From: DASXTB01 sp036505615
GTDB lineage: Bacteria > Acidobacteriota > UBA6911 > JACQSX01
Assembly (NCBI GenBank): GCA_036505615.1
Contig: DASXTB010000469.1
Span: 1 to 30,658, forward strand
Direction of reading: 5' to 3'
Length of the DNA: 30,658 bases
Under the pieces are notes generated by a model. That model made no database searches. It worked only from the letters and a program-made list of their open reading frames with translations, and was not told the DNA's origin. The first letter of the stretch is position 1; each line of letters starts with the position of its first letter. The position numbers and the translations under genes were made by a program. Positions 23,360 to 30,611 of the stretch are shown here, piece after piece.

Positions 23360-24988
23360 CTACAACTCCCCTCTCTTCCTCTTGTCCGCGATGTAGCGCG
23401 CGCTGCGGACGGCGAGGGCGGCGATGGTAAGCGTCGGATTCTTTTCAGGAGAAGTAGTGAAGCAGCTTCCATCCACCACGAACAGATTCGGGATCTCGTG
23501 AGTCTGGCAATAAGAGTTCAGCACCGATGTCTTGGGATCATTCCCCATTCGACACGTGCCGACCTCATGGCTTGCAAAGCCCGAGATGTGCGCGGTGCTG
23601 TCCAGTGTCAGCACCACTCCGGCGGCATCAAGGATCTCGCGAAGACTCTCGATCATGCCGGCGTGCAGGGCCCGGTCGTTTTCGCAGAATTCAAACTTCA
23701 CAACGGGGATCGGAATTCCAAACGAATCGGCTAATGCCGGGTGTACCGTCACCCGGTTTTCTCTCCGCGCTATCACTTTGCCAAAGCCGCCCAGATGCAG
23801 CACCGCGGGCAACAGGTCTCTGATTCGCTGTTTGTATTTCGATCCGAAACCCGCAATAGCAGGCGCATGATGGGGATATTTCAGGTTTATAAACTGAAGC
23901 TGCGTGCCAAAGCCGCCCTTGTAATCAACCGGCTTTCTTCTTCGACCGAAGCGAGGAATGTACGAGTGGTCCGTGGCTCCCGGACTCTTTTCCGGCGCCG
24001 CTCCAACCAAGTCCTTCAAATAACCAATCACGCCGCCGGTGCTGTGTCCGTGCAGGTACCGGCCTACAAGATCGTTTGAGTTCGCCAGTCCGGCAGGAAA
24101 TTTCTCACAGGAGGAATTCAACAGAAGCCTGGCCGACTCCACCGTGGCGCAACTGACAACCACAATTCGGGCATAGATCTGTTCTTCCTCGCGAGTGATC
24201 CGGTCGATGAGAGAGACTGCCGAGACTTGTCCCGCTCTGTTCACAGAGAGCTTTCGCGCCAGCGCGTTGGTTCGCAACGTCAGGTTTCCGGTCTTGAGCG
24301 CTTTCGGGATCAGAGAGTTCTCGCTGGTGAATATTGCTCCTACATCGCACACGTCCATGCAGTGACCGCAGTAATGACACGGTGGGCGGCCGTCGTAGCC
24401 GTCAATCGAAAGAGCTTTGCGGGTGGGAATGAGTTTCATTCCCAGTTTCTCGCACGCCTTGCCGGCAATTATCTCCGAACATCTCAGTTTGGGCGGCTTC
24501 GCGACGAAGTCTCCATCAGGCAGTTCCTTTAGTCCTTCCTGGGTACCGCATACACCCATGATTCTTTCCACGTAAGAATAAAAAGGCGCCAGCTCGTGGT
24601 AGGAAAGCGGCCAATCTTCCTCAATGCCATTGACGGATCTCTCTCGAAAGTCATCTTCGGAAAATCGAAGACAAACAGCGTTCCAGTGAACAGTGCGACC
24701 TCCCAGTGTGCGGATGCGGTCGACAGCAATCGTCTCACCAGTCTTGTACTCGATTGATTTTTCGATTTCGTCTGGATACAGCGCCGCCTGACGATTGAAT
24801 CGATATCCCTGGCGCGGCAACTGGTAAGGCATGTCGTGAATGTGAAGTTCTTCGGCGTCCACTTTGCGGCCCGCCTCAAGCAGAATAGTCTTTGCGCCCG
24901 CCTGGCAAAGTTCCTTAGCCACAAAGCCACCGGCAGCGCCGGAGCCAATCACACAGACGTCATAGATGGTCTTTTTGGAGATGTACAT
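23360..24988 (-). CDS. GMC-family FAD-dependent oxidoreductase with a Cys cluster
   Basis: The 542-residue flavoprotein has the dinucleotide-binding motif VIGSGAAGGF (13-22) and LLEAGR, then RTLGGRTVHWNAVC. It carries the C-terminal GMC signature SHEVGTCRMG, the PNLFVVDGS strand and SPEKNPTLTIAALA with the catalytic region His and Asn. It oxidises sugars or alcohols and passes electrons on; closest in style to FAD-dependent sugar and gluconate dehydrogenases. Cys204, Cys207, Cys210 and Cys214 (CHYCGHCMDVC) have ferredoxin-like spacing CxxCxxCxxxC; some members of this group bind an iron-sulfur cluster near FAD. The usual small subunit (gluconate dehydrogenase subunit 3) and cytochrome are not in the window. 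No signal peptide is seen at the N-terminus. The ATG lies 6 bp from a heptamer array that forms its leader. Confidence 0.9.
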   Translation of the reverse strand: MYISKKTIYDVCVIGSGAAGGFVAKELCQAGAKTILLEAGRKVDAEELHIHDMPYQLPRQGYRFNRQAALYPDEIEKSIEYKTGETIAVDRIRTLGGRTVHWNAVCLRFSEDDFRERSVNGIEEDWPLSYHELAPFYSYVERIMGVCGTQEGLKELPDGDFVAKPPKLRCSEIIAGKACEKLGMKLIPTRKALSIDGYDGRPPCHYCGHCMDVCDVGAIFTSENSLIPKALKTGNLTLRTNALARKLSVNRAGQVSAVSLIDRITREEEQIYARIVVVSCATVESARLLLNSSCEKFPAGLANSNDLVGRYLHGHSTGGVIGYLKDLVGAAPEKSPGATDHSYIPRFGRRRKPVDYKGGFGTQLQFINLKYPHHAPAIAGFGSKYKQRIRDLLPAVLHLGGFGKVIARRENRVTVHPALADSFGIPIPVVKFEFCENDRALHAGMIESLREILDAAGVVLTLDSTAHISGFASHEVGTCRMGNDPKTSVLNSYCQTHEIPNLFVVDGSCFTTSPEKNPTLTIAALAVRSARYIADKRKRGEL

Positions 24989-24993
24989 TGGGT

Positions 24994-25132
24994 GGTCCGT
25001 TGTCCGTGGTCCGTTGTCAGTTGTTCGTTGTCGGTGGTCCGTAATTAGTTGCCCCGACTACGAAGGAGAGCAATCGGACGGCAGCGAATCTTCTAACCAA
25101 AAGGACAACTGAAAACGGACCACGGACCACCG
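24994..25132. repeat. Inverted heptamer array, unit GGTCCGT / ACGGACC
   Basis: Seven adjoining units GGTCCGT, TGTCCGT, GGTCCGT, TGTCAGT, TGTTCGT, TGTCGGT, GGTCCGT occupy 24994-25042. After a 59-bp spacer, 25102-25132 carry the opposite orientation (AGGACAA, CTGAAAA, CGGACCA, CGGACCA, CCGG). It lies between the GMC start codon (6 bp away) and the VCBS stop codon (7 bp away) and fills the gap. Confidence 0.85.
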
Positions 25133-25138
25133 GAAAAC

Positions 25139-26338
25139 TCACCGTATCTGCAGAAAAACGAAAACCCCCTTCTTGTTGGATACGACAATGTCGGGCAATT
25201 TGTCGCCGTTGATATCGGCGACAGTAAACTGCGTGCCGACTCCCGAGTCGCTATCAATCTCATGGCGTATCCACTGGACCTTTCCGTTGTCGCGGCGCAG
25301 CTCAAACCAGTACAGCACGGCAGGATCCCCGGGCCGGACATCACCGGTGGGGCCGTGTGCCCAGAATCGCTTTCCCGTGACCAGGTCGGGAAGCCCATCT
25401 CCGTTGAGGTCCGCCAGAACCAGGCTGTGCGACTGAGAGAAGCTGTCGTCTATAATATGTTGAATGAATTCAGGTCCCTTCGCGCCTTTGCGTTGTTCGT
25501 ACCACCAGACGCCGATTTTATGCGCAGAGCTGCTTAGCAAATCCATTAAGCCATCGCCGTTGACGTCATACGCGTACATCTGGGCGCAGTCGGGTCCCAG
25601 GTCTACGGGCACGAATTTCCACGGACCCTTCGTAGGATTCGCGGGAGCTTCCCAGTAACCTTTCGTTATGATCACATCGGGCCGGCCATCTCCGTTGACG
25701 TCGCCAATGCCCAATCCATGTGAGAACCTGTCGGTTCCAGGCGCTTTTGGCTCGCTGATGATGTGACAGACAAATTCTGCTGCCGGATCTTTGGCTGGCT
25801 CATACCAGGCCATCTGCGAATTATCAAATCCGAAAACCAGGACCGGCCTGCCCGTTCCGAGGGGGTCGGCAAATGCCGGGCTCTCATTGCAGGCGCTGCG
25901 CCAGATAACGTGCTGTTTCCAATGACCCAATCCTTTCCCGGGGTTCTCACGCCAAACGGCTTGTTTGCCGGGAAATCCAATGACGATCTGGTCAACCCAT
26001 CCGTCTTCATTAATATCGGCTGCAAAGTTGATAAAGCTGTCGCTCCACCCTGTGGCGGGATCTAGTTTTTGCAGCGGTTCGATCTCGTGCTTCTTCCAGT
26101 CAGGGGCTTCATACCACTGGTTGCCGGCTAGGACGTCCAGCTTGCCATCTCCGTTTACATCCGCCACAGCAACGCCTTCGGATCGAAATTCCCTGTCCAG
26201 CACGAACTTCTTGAATTTGACTTCTCTGCTCCCCGCGGCCGACGCAGATGAATTGCTGAATGATCGCATACCGGCTGAAGCAGCAGCCAGTGCTGCAATT
26301 GTTAGGATGGCGCTCGAAAAAGATCGCGAGAACACCAT
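25139..26338 (-). CDS. Secreted FG-GAP/VCBS repeat protein
   Basis: The 399-residue protein has a signal peptide (1-34) and six calcium-loop motifs of the DxNxDGxxD type: DVNGDGKLD, DINEDGWVD, DVNGDGRPD, DVNGDGLMD, DLNGDGLPD and DINGDKLPD. They are spread about 55-70 residues apart, as in a seven-bladed beta-propeller of the FG-GAP/VCBS group; blade three (ADPLGTGRPV) has a weakened motif. Strands such as NQWYEAPDWKKHEI and GVWWYEQRKGAKGPEFIQHII are typical of 'VCBS repeat-containing protein' families in Acidobacteriota and Planctomycetes. The function is unknown; extracellular binding or adhesion is a guess. GGAG stands 7 bases before the ATG. Transcription could continue into the GMC gene across the heptamer array. 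Confidence 0.88.
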   Translation of the reverse strand: MVFSRSFSSAILTIAALAAASAGMRSFSNSSASAAGSREVKFKKFVLDREFRSEGVAVADVNGDGKLDVLAGNQWYEAPDWKKHEIEPLQKLDPATGWSDSFINFAADINEDGWVDQIVIGFPGKQAVWRENPGKGLGHWKQHVIWRSACNESPAFADPLGTGRPVLVFGFDNSQMAWYEPAKDPAAEFVCHIISEPKAPGTDRFSHGLGIGDVNGDGRPDVIITKGYWEAPANPTKGPWKFVPVDLGPDCAQMYAYDVNGDGLMDLLSSSAHKIGVWWYEQRKGAKGPEFIQHIIDDSFSQSHSLVLADLNGDGLPDLVTGKRFWAHGPTGDVRPGDPAVLYWFELRRDNGKVQWIRHEIDSDSGVGTQFTVADINGDKLPDIVVSNKKGVFVFLQIR

Positions 26339-26737
26339 GGGAAATCTCCGTCTAGGACGACCTTGAGCCGCTTATACATCTGCCAGTGCGGGAAAGTCAA
26401 ACTCAGCCCTAGAAGATTGTGCCAACTTTCTCCGCCGATCCCGCCGAGACATCGCATTGCTGAAAAGCTCTGCGAATTTCGGCGCACGCCTACGGCGTCT
26501 CCGTCTGCGGCTTGCGACCGTTGCTGCAAGATTTGGTTGCGGCTCTGCCGCGCTGCGTCTCGGCGGTGAACTCGCCTTCTTGTTGATTTCTCCAACCAAA
26601 CGGGTGCCACTTACGAGGGCTCTGCTTCCCAGACTGTTTTTCGCTGACTGTCCAGGAAGCAAACCCGCTCCCACTCTTCCGGATAGAACTCGCTACGCCT
26701 AGCGGGACTGAAAGCGGCCCATCAGAGCCGGCCGAGC
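26339..26737. other. 399-bp gap without a convincing gene
   Basis: It lies between the VCBS start and the LolA/thioredoxin stop. It contains one copy of a dispersed repeat (26533-26563) and a 36-codon open stretch on the minus strand (26614-26721, ending SEFYPEEWERVCFLDSQRKT, VWEAEPS and TAA) with no start codon, which might be the tail of a lost gene. The long Arg-rich frames are by-products of the repeat. Confidence 0.5.
26533..26563 (+). repeat. Dispersed repeat with core GGTTGCGGCTCTGCCGCGCT
   Basis: The same core occurs at 7139-7170 (GGTTGCGGCTTTGCCGCGCT) and 28147-28174 (shortened, GGTTGCGGCTTGGCGCGCT), all in the same orientation and all followed by G(C/T)GTC. GCGGC and GCCGC can form a small hairpin. 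Confidence 0.65.
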
Positions 26738-28066
26738 CTATTCCAACCCAGCCTGCTTTAGCGCGGCGCGCAAATCCTGTTCGCTCCGGCCACCTACGTA
26801 ACGCGCTGCTATTCGGCCCCTCTTGTCGATGAAGTACACGGTGGGAATCGCTGTCACACGATAGGAACGAAAAGTTTCGTGCCGAGAATCCATCAGTGTG
26901 GCGAAGGTATAACCGTTACCGTTTACAAACCCGCGAGCCACCTCGGGTTGCTCGTCGTTGATGCCCAGGACTACCAAGCCGTTGCGCCGATATTCGCGAT
27001 GCAACTTTTCGATTACCGGTAGTTCCCTCCTGCAAGGGCCGCACCAGCTTGCCCAGAAATCAAGCAATACCACTTTGCCCCGGAGACGCCGGAGTTGGAA
27101 CTCACTTCCGTCCAGATCGGCCAGCGTAAAGTCTACGGCTTCATTGGCCGCTGCCGGCTGCTTGACGATTGGCGTCTGATCCGTTCCTCCATTAGCTTCA
27201 CTGCCATGCTCTGCTCCGGCCGAAGCACCGTTGAGCGAGGCGCTGGAAGTAGAAACTCGCGACCTTAGGCCGCTGCCTCCACCCAAAACGACTTTGTTGG
27301 CGCTGCGAAGGCTCAATTCCGCGACTTCTCTGGCCTCAGCGGGAGGGACAAATTTGAACAAAGAGTCGGGAACGGGTTCATTGACCCTTGCCACGCCAAA
27401 GACAGTTGTTTGCATCTTTTCAGTAAGAGGAGTGTAAGGTCGTCTGATCCTGAATGTTTCTTCATCGCGTAGGACCAGGTAACGGAACTTGTCGATCCAC
27501 AACATACGAGGCAGCGTTTCGACGCCAGTAGTGTTGCCTGACGCAGGTGCAAGCTCCACAACGATACAGTCGACGCTCCGGCCACCAACTTCAATTCGAT
27601 CCTCGCGCAAGACCCTGGCGGCCGCCGACCGATCCGTTAGGCGCTCATATTGGGCAATCGGGTTAGGAAGGGTGGAAAGATCAGAAGCCGTCGTTCCGTC
27701 GGACGCCAAACCTGCTGCAGGGGCGCCCGTGACGCGCGTGTATTCATGAATCCTGGGCATGTAATTCCAGGTCGTCTCTCCATCCGAGACGATCAGCATC
27801 GCCGTCAGTGAATTTTTGGTTTCCACTCTGAGCAACGATGGTTTAACCGCAGCCACCACGAAAGGAGTCTCCAAGAGATGCTGTACGCTTGATGACTGAG
27901 TCCTTACTTTGGTAACACCCTCAAAGTGGCAGGACTTGAGATTTCGATAGGTCTCGCTTACCCGCTTCAAAAGCTGAACGGCATCGCTCGCCGCTTGAGG
28001 GAAGCTCCGGCCGGCAGACAGCAGCACCAAACAGGCAAATAAGATAATGACCTTTCTGCTCCACAT
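26738..28066 (-). CDS. LolA-like (DUF2092-type) domain fused to TlpA-like thioredoxin
   Basis: This 442-residue exported protein has two parts. After the signal peptide (MWSRKVIILFACLVLLSAG), residues about 25-250 look like the half-barrel of LolA/DUF2092-type proteins (AVQLLKRVSETYRNLKSCHF, NSLTAMLIVSDGETTWNYMP, MLWIDKFRYLVLRDE). After an Ala/Gly/Ser-rich linker (about 250-295), the last 145 residues are a TlpA/ResA-like thioredoxin: DFTLADLDGSEFQLRRLRGK, VVLLDFWASWCGPCRREL with redox Cys342 and Cys345, and AIPTVYFIDKRG with the cis-Pro. It probably reduces or forms disulfides outside the cytoplasm, bound to a lipid-like ligand domain (inference). AAAGGAG stands 8 bases before the ATG at 28066; the frame extends to 28198 but without a ribosome site or signal peptide. 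Divergent from the asparaginase gene. Confidence 0.88.
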   Translation of the reverse strand: MWSRKVIILFACLVLLSAGRSFPQAASDAVQLLKRVSETYRNLKSCHFEGVTKVRTQSSSVQHLLETPFVVAAVKPSLLRVETKNSLTAMLIVSDGETTWNYMPRIHEYTRVTGAPAAGLASDGTTASDLSTLPNPIAQYERLTDRSAAARVLREDRIEVGGRSVDCIVVELAPASGNTTGVETLPRMLWIDKFRYLVLRDEETFRIRRPYTPLTEKMQTTVFGVARVNEPVPDSLFKFVPPAEAREVAELSLRSANKVVLGGGSGLRSRVSTSSASLNGASAGAEHGSEANGGTDQTPIVKQPAAANEAVDFTLADLDGSEFQLRRLRGKVVLLDFWASWCGPCRRELPVIEKLHREYRRNGLVVLGINDEQPEVARGFVNGNGYTFATLMDSRHETFRSYRVTAIPTVYFIDKRGRIAARYVGGRSEQDLRAALKQAGLE

Positions 28067-28146
28067 CGCAAGACTCCTTTGAAATTGCAAAATATATACC
28101 CTCAGCCTGGGTAGGACGATGTAAGAGCTCGCACAGGTTAAAAAAA

Positions 28147-28174
28147 TTGGTTGCGGCTTGGCGCGCTGTGTCCC
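28147..28174 (+). repeat. Dispersed repeat, third copy (GGTTGCGGCTTGGCGCGCTG)
   Basis: This copy lies in the 205-bp divergent gap between the LolA/thioredoxin fusion and the asparaginase. Compared with the copies at 7139 and 26533 it has lost a few bases in the middle of the hairpin. Confidence 0.5.
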
Positions 28175-28271
28175 GGTGGTCAGGTTTATCAACTCCAACT
28201 TAATGCGGTTCCAATATAGAATAGTGGCCTTGACTCATGAAAACTCGCAGAATTCTGGCCGGAGAAAACCC

Positions 28272-29399
28272 ATGACAAAAAAAATCAATCGCCGCCACTT
28301 CGTCGTCAGCAGCGCCGGCGCCGGAATAGCCGCTGCCGGCCCGCTGAGCTTCTTCGGAAAAGGACCTGAGTTGATGATACCCAACGGCGTAAAACCACTG
28401 GTGATTTCTTCGGCCAACGGAAACAGATTTAAAAATGGCGGTGACATGACTTGTGTCGAAAAAGCGTTCAGGCTGATCACGCAGGGCTCTGACGTGCTGG
28501 ATGCGCTGATCGCGGGAGTCAACATTGTCGAGTTGGACCCCGAAGACACCAGCGTTGGCTACGGGGGTCTCCCCAATGCCGACGGCATCGTTCAGCTCGA
28601 TTCTTCCTGCATGCACGGCCCGAAGAAACGAGCCGGCGCAGTTGCCGCGCTGGAAGGCGTTCGCACTCCTTCGCTGGTCGCCAAAGCGGTGATGGATCAG
28701 ACCGACCATCATCTAATTGTGGGAAAGGACGCGCAAAAATTTGCGCTCAGCATGGGATTTAAGATCGAGGACGACCTGAACACAGAGAAATCAAGGCAAC
28801 TCTGGCTTGAATGGAAACGCCGCACCGATCCATCACACTATCTCAATCCGAAAGAACGCTCCGAAGCCGGTTTTCGAATAGCTCGGCAGATGGCGGAAGA
28901 GGGACTGATCGAACCGGACCACCTTTACGGGACCATCAACTGCGACGGCATCAACCCGAAAGGCGAGATCTGCGGCGTTACTACCACCAGCGGACTGGCC
29001 TGGAAGATTCCCGGCCGCGTGGGTGATTCGCCGATCCTGGGAGCCGGACTCTACGTCGATGGCGACGTGGGCGCCGCGGGATCCACGGGACGCGGCGAGG
29101 CGAATCTATACGGCCTCAGCTCCTTTCTCATCGTCGAGAGCATGCGCCACGGTATGCACCCGAAAGACGCCGGAATGCTGGCATTGAAGCGGATCAAAGC
29201 CAACACTATCGAGAAACGCCTGCTGAATAATAAAGGAAATCCCAACTTCAACGTCAATTTTTACATTCTCAACAACAAAGGTGAATACGCCGGCGTCGCG
29301 CTCTATGGCGGCAAGAAGAACAACTTCGCAATTTGCACAGAGAACGGAGCGCAAACCCTCTCAATCGAGCCGCTTCTGGACGGAGCGCCGCCGGATTGA
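28272..29399 (+). CDS. Tat-exported N4-(beta-N-acetylglucosaminyl)-L-asparaginase (Ntn hydrolase)
   Basis: This 375-residue protein is a glycosylasparaginase-type Ntn hydrolase that cuts the bond between GlcNAc and asparagine or hydrolyses isoaspartyl peptides. It begins MTKKINRRHFVVSSAGAGIA, a twin-arginine signal. Family motifs: LDALIAGVNIVELDPED, SVGYGGLPNADG, LYGTINC with the expected nucleophile Thr221 (the precursor would be cut before it), CGVTTTSGLAWKIPGRVGD and SPILGAGLYVDGDVGAAG. I chose the ATG at 28272 with GGAG 7 bases upstream; the open frame reaches back to 28158 without a start signal. Alone and divergent from the LolA/thioredoxin gene. Its 3' end overlaps an antisense HTH gene fragment. 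It would fit use of glycoproteins outside the cytoplasm. Confidence 0.9.
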   Translation: MTKKINRRHFVVSSAGAGIAAAGPLSFFGKGPELMIPNGVKPLVISSANGNRFKNGGDMTCVEKAFRLITQGSDVLDALIAGVNIVELDPEDTSVGYGGLPNADGIVQLDSSCMHGPKKRAGAVAALEGVRTPSLVAKAVMDQTDHHLIVGKDAQKFALSMGFKIEDDLNTEKSRQLWLEWKRRTDPSHYLNPKERSEAGFRIARQMAEEGLIEPDHLYGTINCDGINPKGEICGVTTTSGLAWKIPGRVGDSPILGAGLYVDGDVGAAGSTGRGEANLYGLSSFLIVESMRHGMHPKDAGMLALKRIKANTIEKRLLNNKGNPNFNVNFYILNNKGEYAGVALYGGKKNNFAICTENGAQTLSIEPLLDGAPPD

Positions 29400-29579
29400 G
29401 ATCATCTCAGTTCGCTCCATCCCAATCGCCGTCAAGATCATGAATTTGTTGTGCGGGTGATGGTGAATCGGTAGGCCCTCTTCATTTTCCCAGCGCTGTA
29501 CGGCACGCACCGCCCGTTTGAGATAGGCGCTGATCTCCTTCTGCGAGTCCAATCTATCGCTTGCGCCATACTGCGCCAT
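29361..29579 (-). pseudogene. Fragment of an Acidobacteriota-type HTH (KEIxxYL...VQRWExEEGLP) protein
   Basis: The minus strand from ATG 29579 reads MAQYGASDRLDSQKEISAYL, then KRAVRAVQRWENEEGLPIHH. This is the DNA-binding start (W-K-E-I-A-x-Y-L, R-G-V-R-T-V-Q-R-W-E-x-E-E-G-L-P) found on many large Acidobacteriota regulators or signalling proteins with C-terminal TolB/TPR/kinase parts. After HHHPHNK the expected YAYxxELDxW is lost and a short unrelated tail reaches a stop at 29361, inside the antisense end of the asparaginase. Two conserved positions are also changed (Trp to Gln, Gly to Ala). It is most likely the remains of a longer gene, though a free-standing small HTH protein cannot be excluded. 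Confidence 0.55.
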
Positions 29580-29717
29580 CCCCCAAACGACGCACATTGT
29601 CGCTTGGCAAGCTCCCATCAGCGCGGAAATATTATGTCGAGCGGCCGTCCTAGCTGGGCCAGTTACAACTTTTTCACAGATTCGGAGCACAGCGCCGCCC
29701 CTGGGATGTTTGAAACT

Positions 29718-30611
29718 CTATCGCAATAGCCACATTTTCATCGTACGCGTGACTAAGTCTGCGGCGTCATGATGCACCCAATGCGAAGCGCCCGGAATAG
29801 TAACCAGCGTCAGATCTTTGGCCACCCAGTCCCAGGTCCCGTTCAAAGCCGGAGCGAGCAAATAGGGATCTTGTAAGCCATGGAACATGAGGACAGGCGC
29901 CTGCACCTTGACGAGCGGGGATGAGTCCACTGCCGCCGGTTGTGTGGGATAATTCCGCTTGTAGTAATTAAGCATCGCCTCAAAGTCGGAGCGCCGGAAA
30001 GCTTCGATGTATTTGGCCCTCACAACGGGGTCTTTCACCCACGAAGCTAACCCCTCCGCGGTAAGCTTCGCATGCGCTCCTTCCTCTTGAAAGTCCCGCG
30101 CATACTGGCTGTTTTTTTGTTGTTCGGCATTAGTGGCAAGCTCGCGCATCAGTCCTCTCGGATGAGGAAGATTCAAAATGATCAGCTTTTCCGTCATCTC
30201 CGGTAGATGCATTGCAAACTGCCATGCCACTGCGCCTCCCCAATCATGTCCTACAACGATCGCCCTCTTTTCTCCCAATTGACGTATCACAGCAGCCACA
30301 TCTCCCACCAACAGCCGCATGTCGTAGTTTTCAACACCTTTGGGTTTGTCACTCAGGTTGTAACCGCGCATATCCATGGCGACCACATGAAATCGATCCG
30401 ATAGTGCGTCCATCTGGTCTCGCCAAGTGTACCAATAATCGGGAAATCCATGGATCATTACGACCAGCGGTCCTCTTCCAATACTTGCGTAGTGAATCTT
30501 TACTCCAGCGCTGTCGGCATAACCGTGCTTGACACGGCCCTCCAGATCGGCGGCCATAGCAATTCGACCCGCCACTGCCACCAAAACCAAATAGAACAGA
30601 CTCCGTTTCAT
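29718..30611 (-). CDS. Exported alpha/beta hydrolase, epoxide-hydrolase/dehalogenase-like
   Basis: The 297-residue enzyme has a signal peptide (MKRSLFYLVLVAVAGRIAMA) and the motifs of the epoxide hydrolase/haloalkane dehalogenase branch: HGFPDYWYTWRDQM for the oxyanion hole, MDMRGYNLSDKP, VVGHDWGGAVAW with Asp123 as nucleophile instead of Ser, a cap domain (about 135-215), VLMFHGLQDPYL with the acid Asp, and GASHWVHHDA with His277. An Asp nucleophile favours epoxide or C-halogen hydrolysis over ester cleavage; the sequence does not separate the two. The export signal is less common for this family. GGAG lies 8 bases before the ATG. No operon partner within the window. Confidence 0.9.
   Translation of the reverse strand: MKRSLFYLVLVAVAGRIAMAADLEGRVKHGYADSAGVKIHYASIGRGPLVVMIHGFPDYWYTWRDQMDALSDRFHVVAMDMRGYNLSDKPKGVENYDMRLLVGDVAAVIRQLGEKRAIVVGHDWGGAVAWQFAMHLPEMTEKLIILNLPHPRGLMRELATNAEQQKNSQYARDFQEEGAHAKLTAEGLASWVKDPVVRAKYIEAFRRSDFEAMLNYYKRNYPTQPAAVDSSPLVKVQAPVLMFHGLQDPYLLAPALNGTWDWVAKDLTLVTIPGASHWVHHDAADLVTRTMKMWLLR

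Noticed and set aside
26372..26674. 100-codon Arg-rich open frame on the minus strand
   Set aside because: Its Arg run is the translation of a dispersed repeat and its neighbourhood, with no ribosome site or family features.
26614..26721. Open stretch that looks like a protein tail
   Set aside because: It has no start codon, is only 36 codons long and shows no motif I recognise; kept only as a remark in the gap entry.
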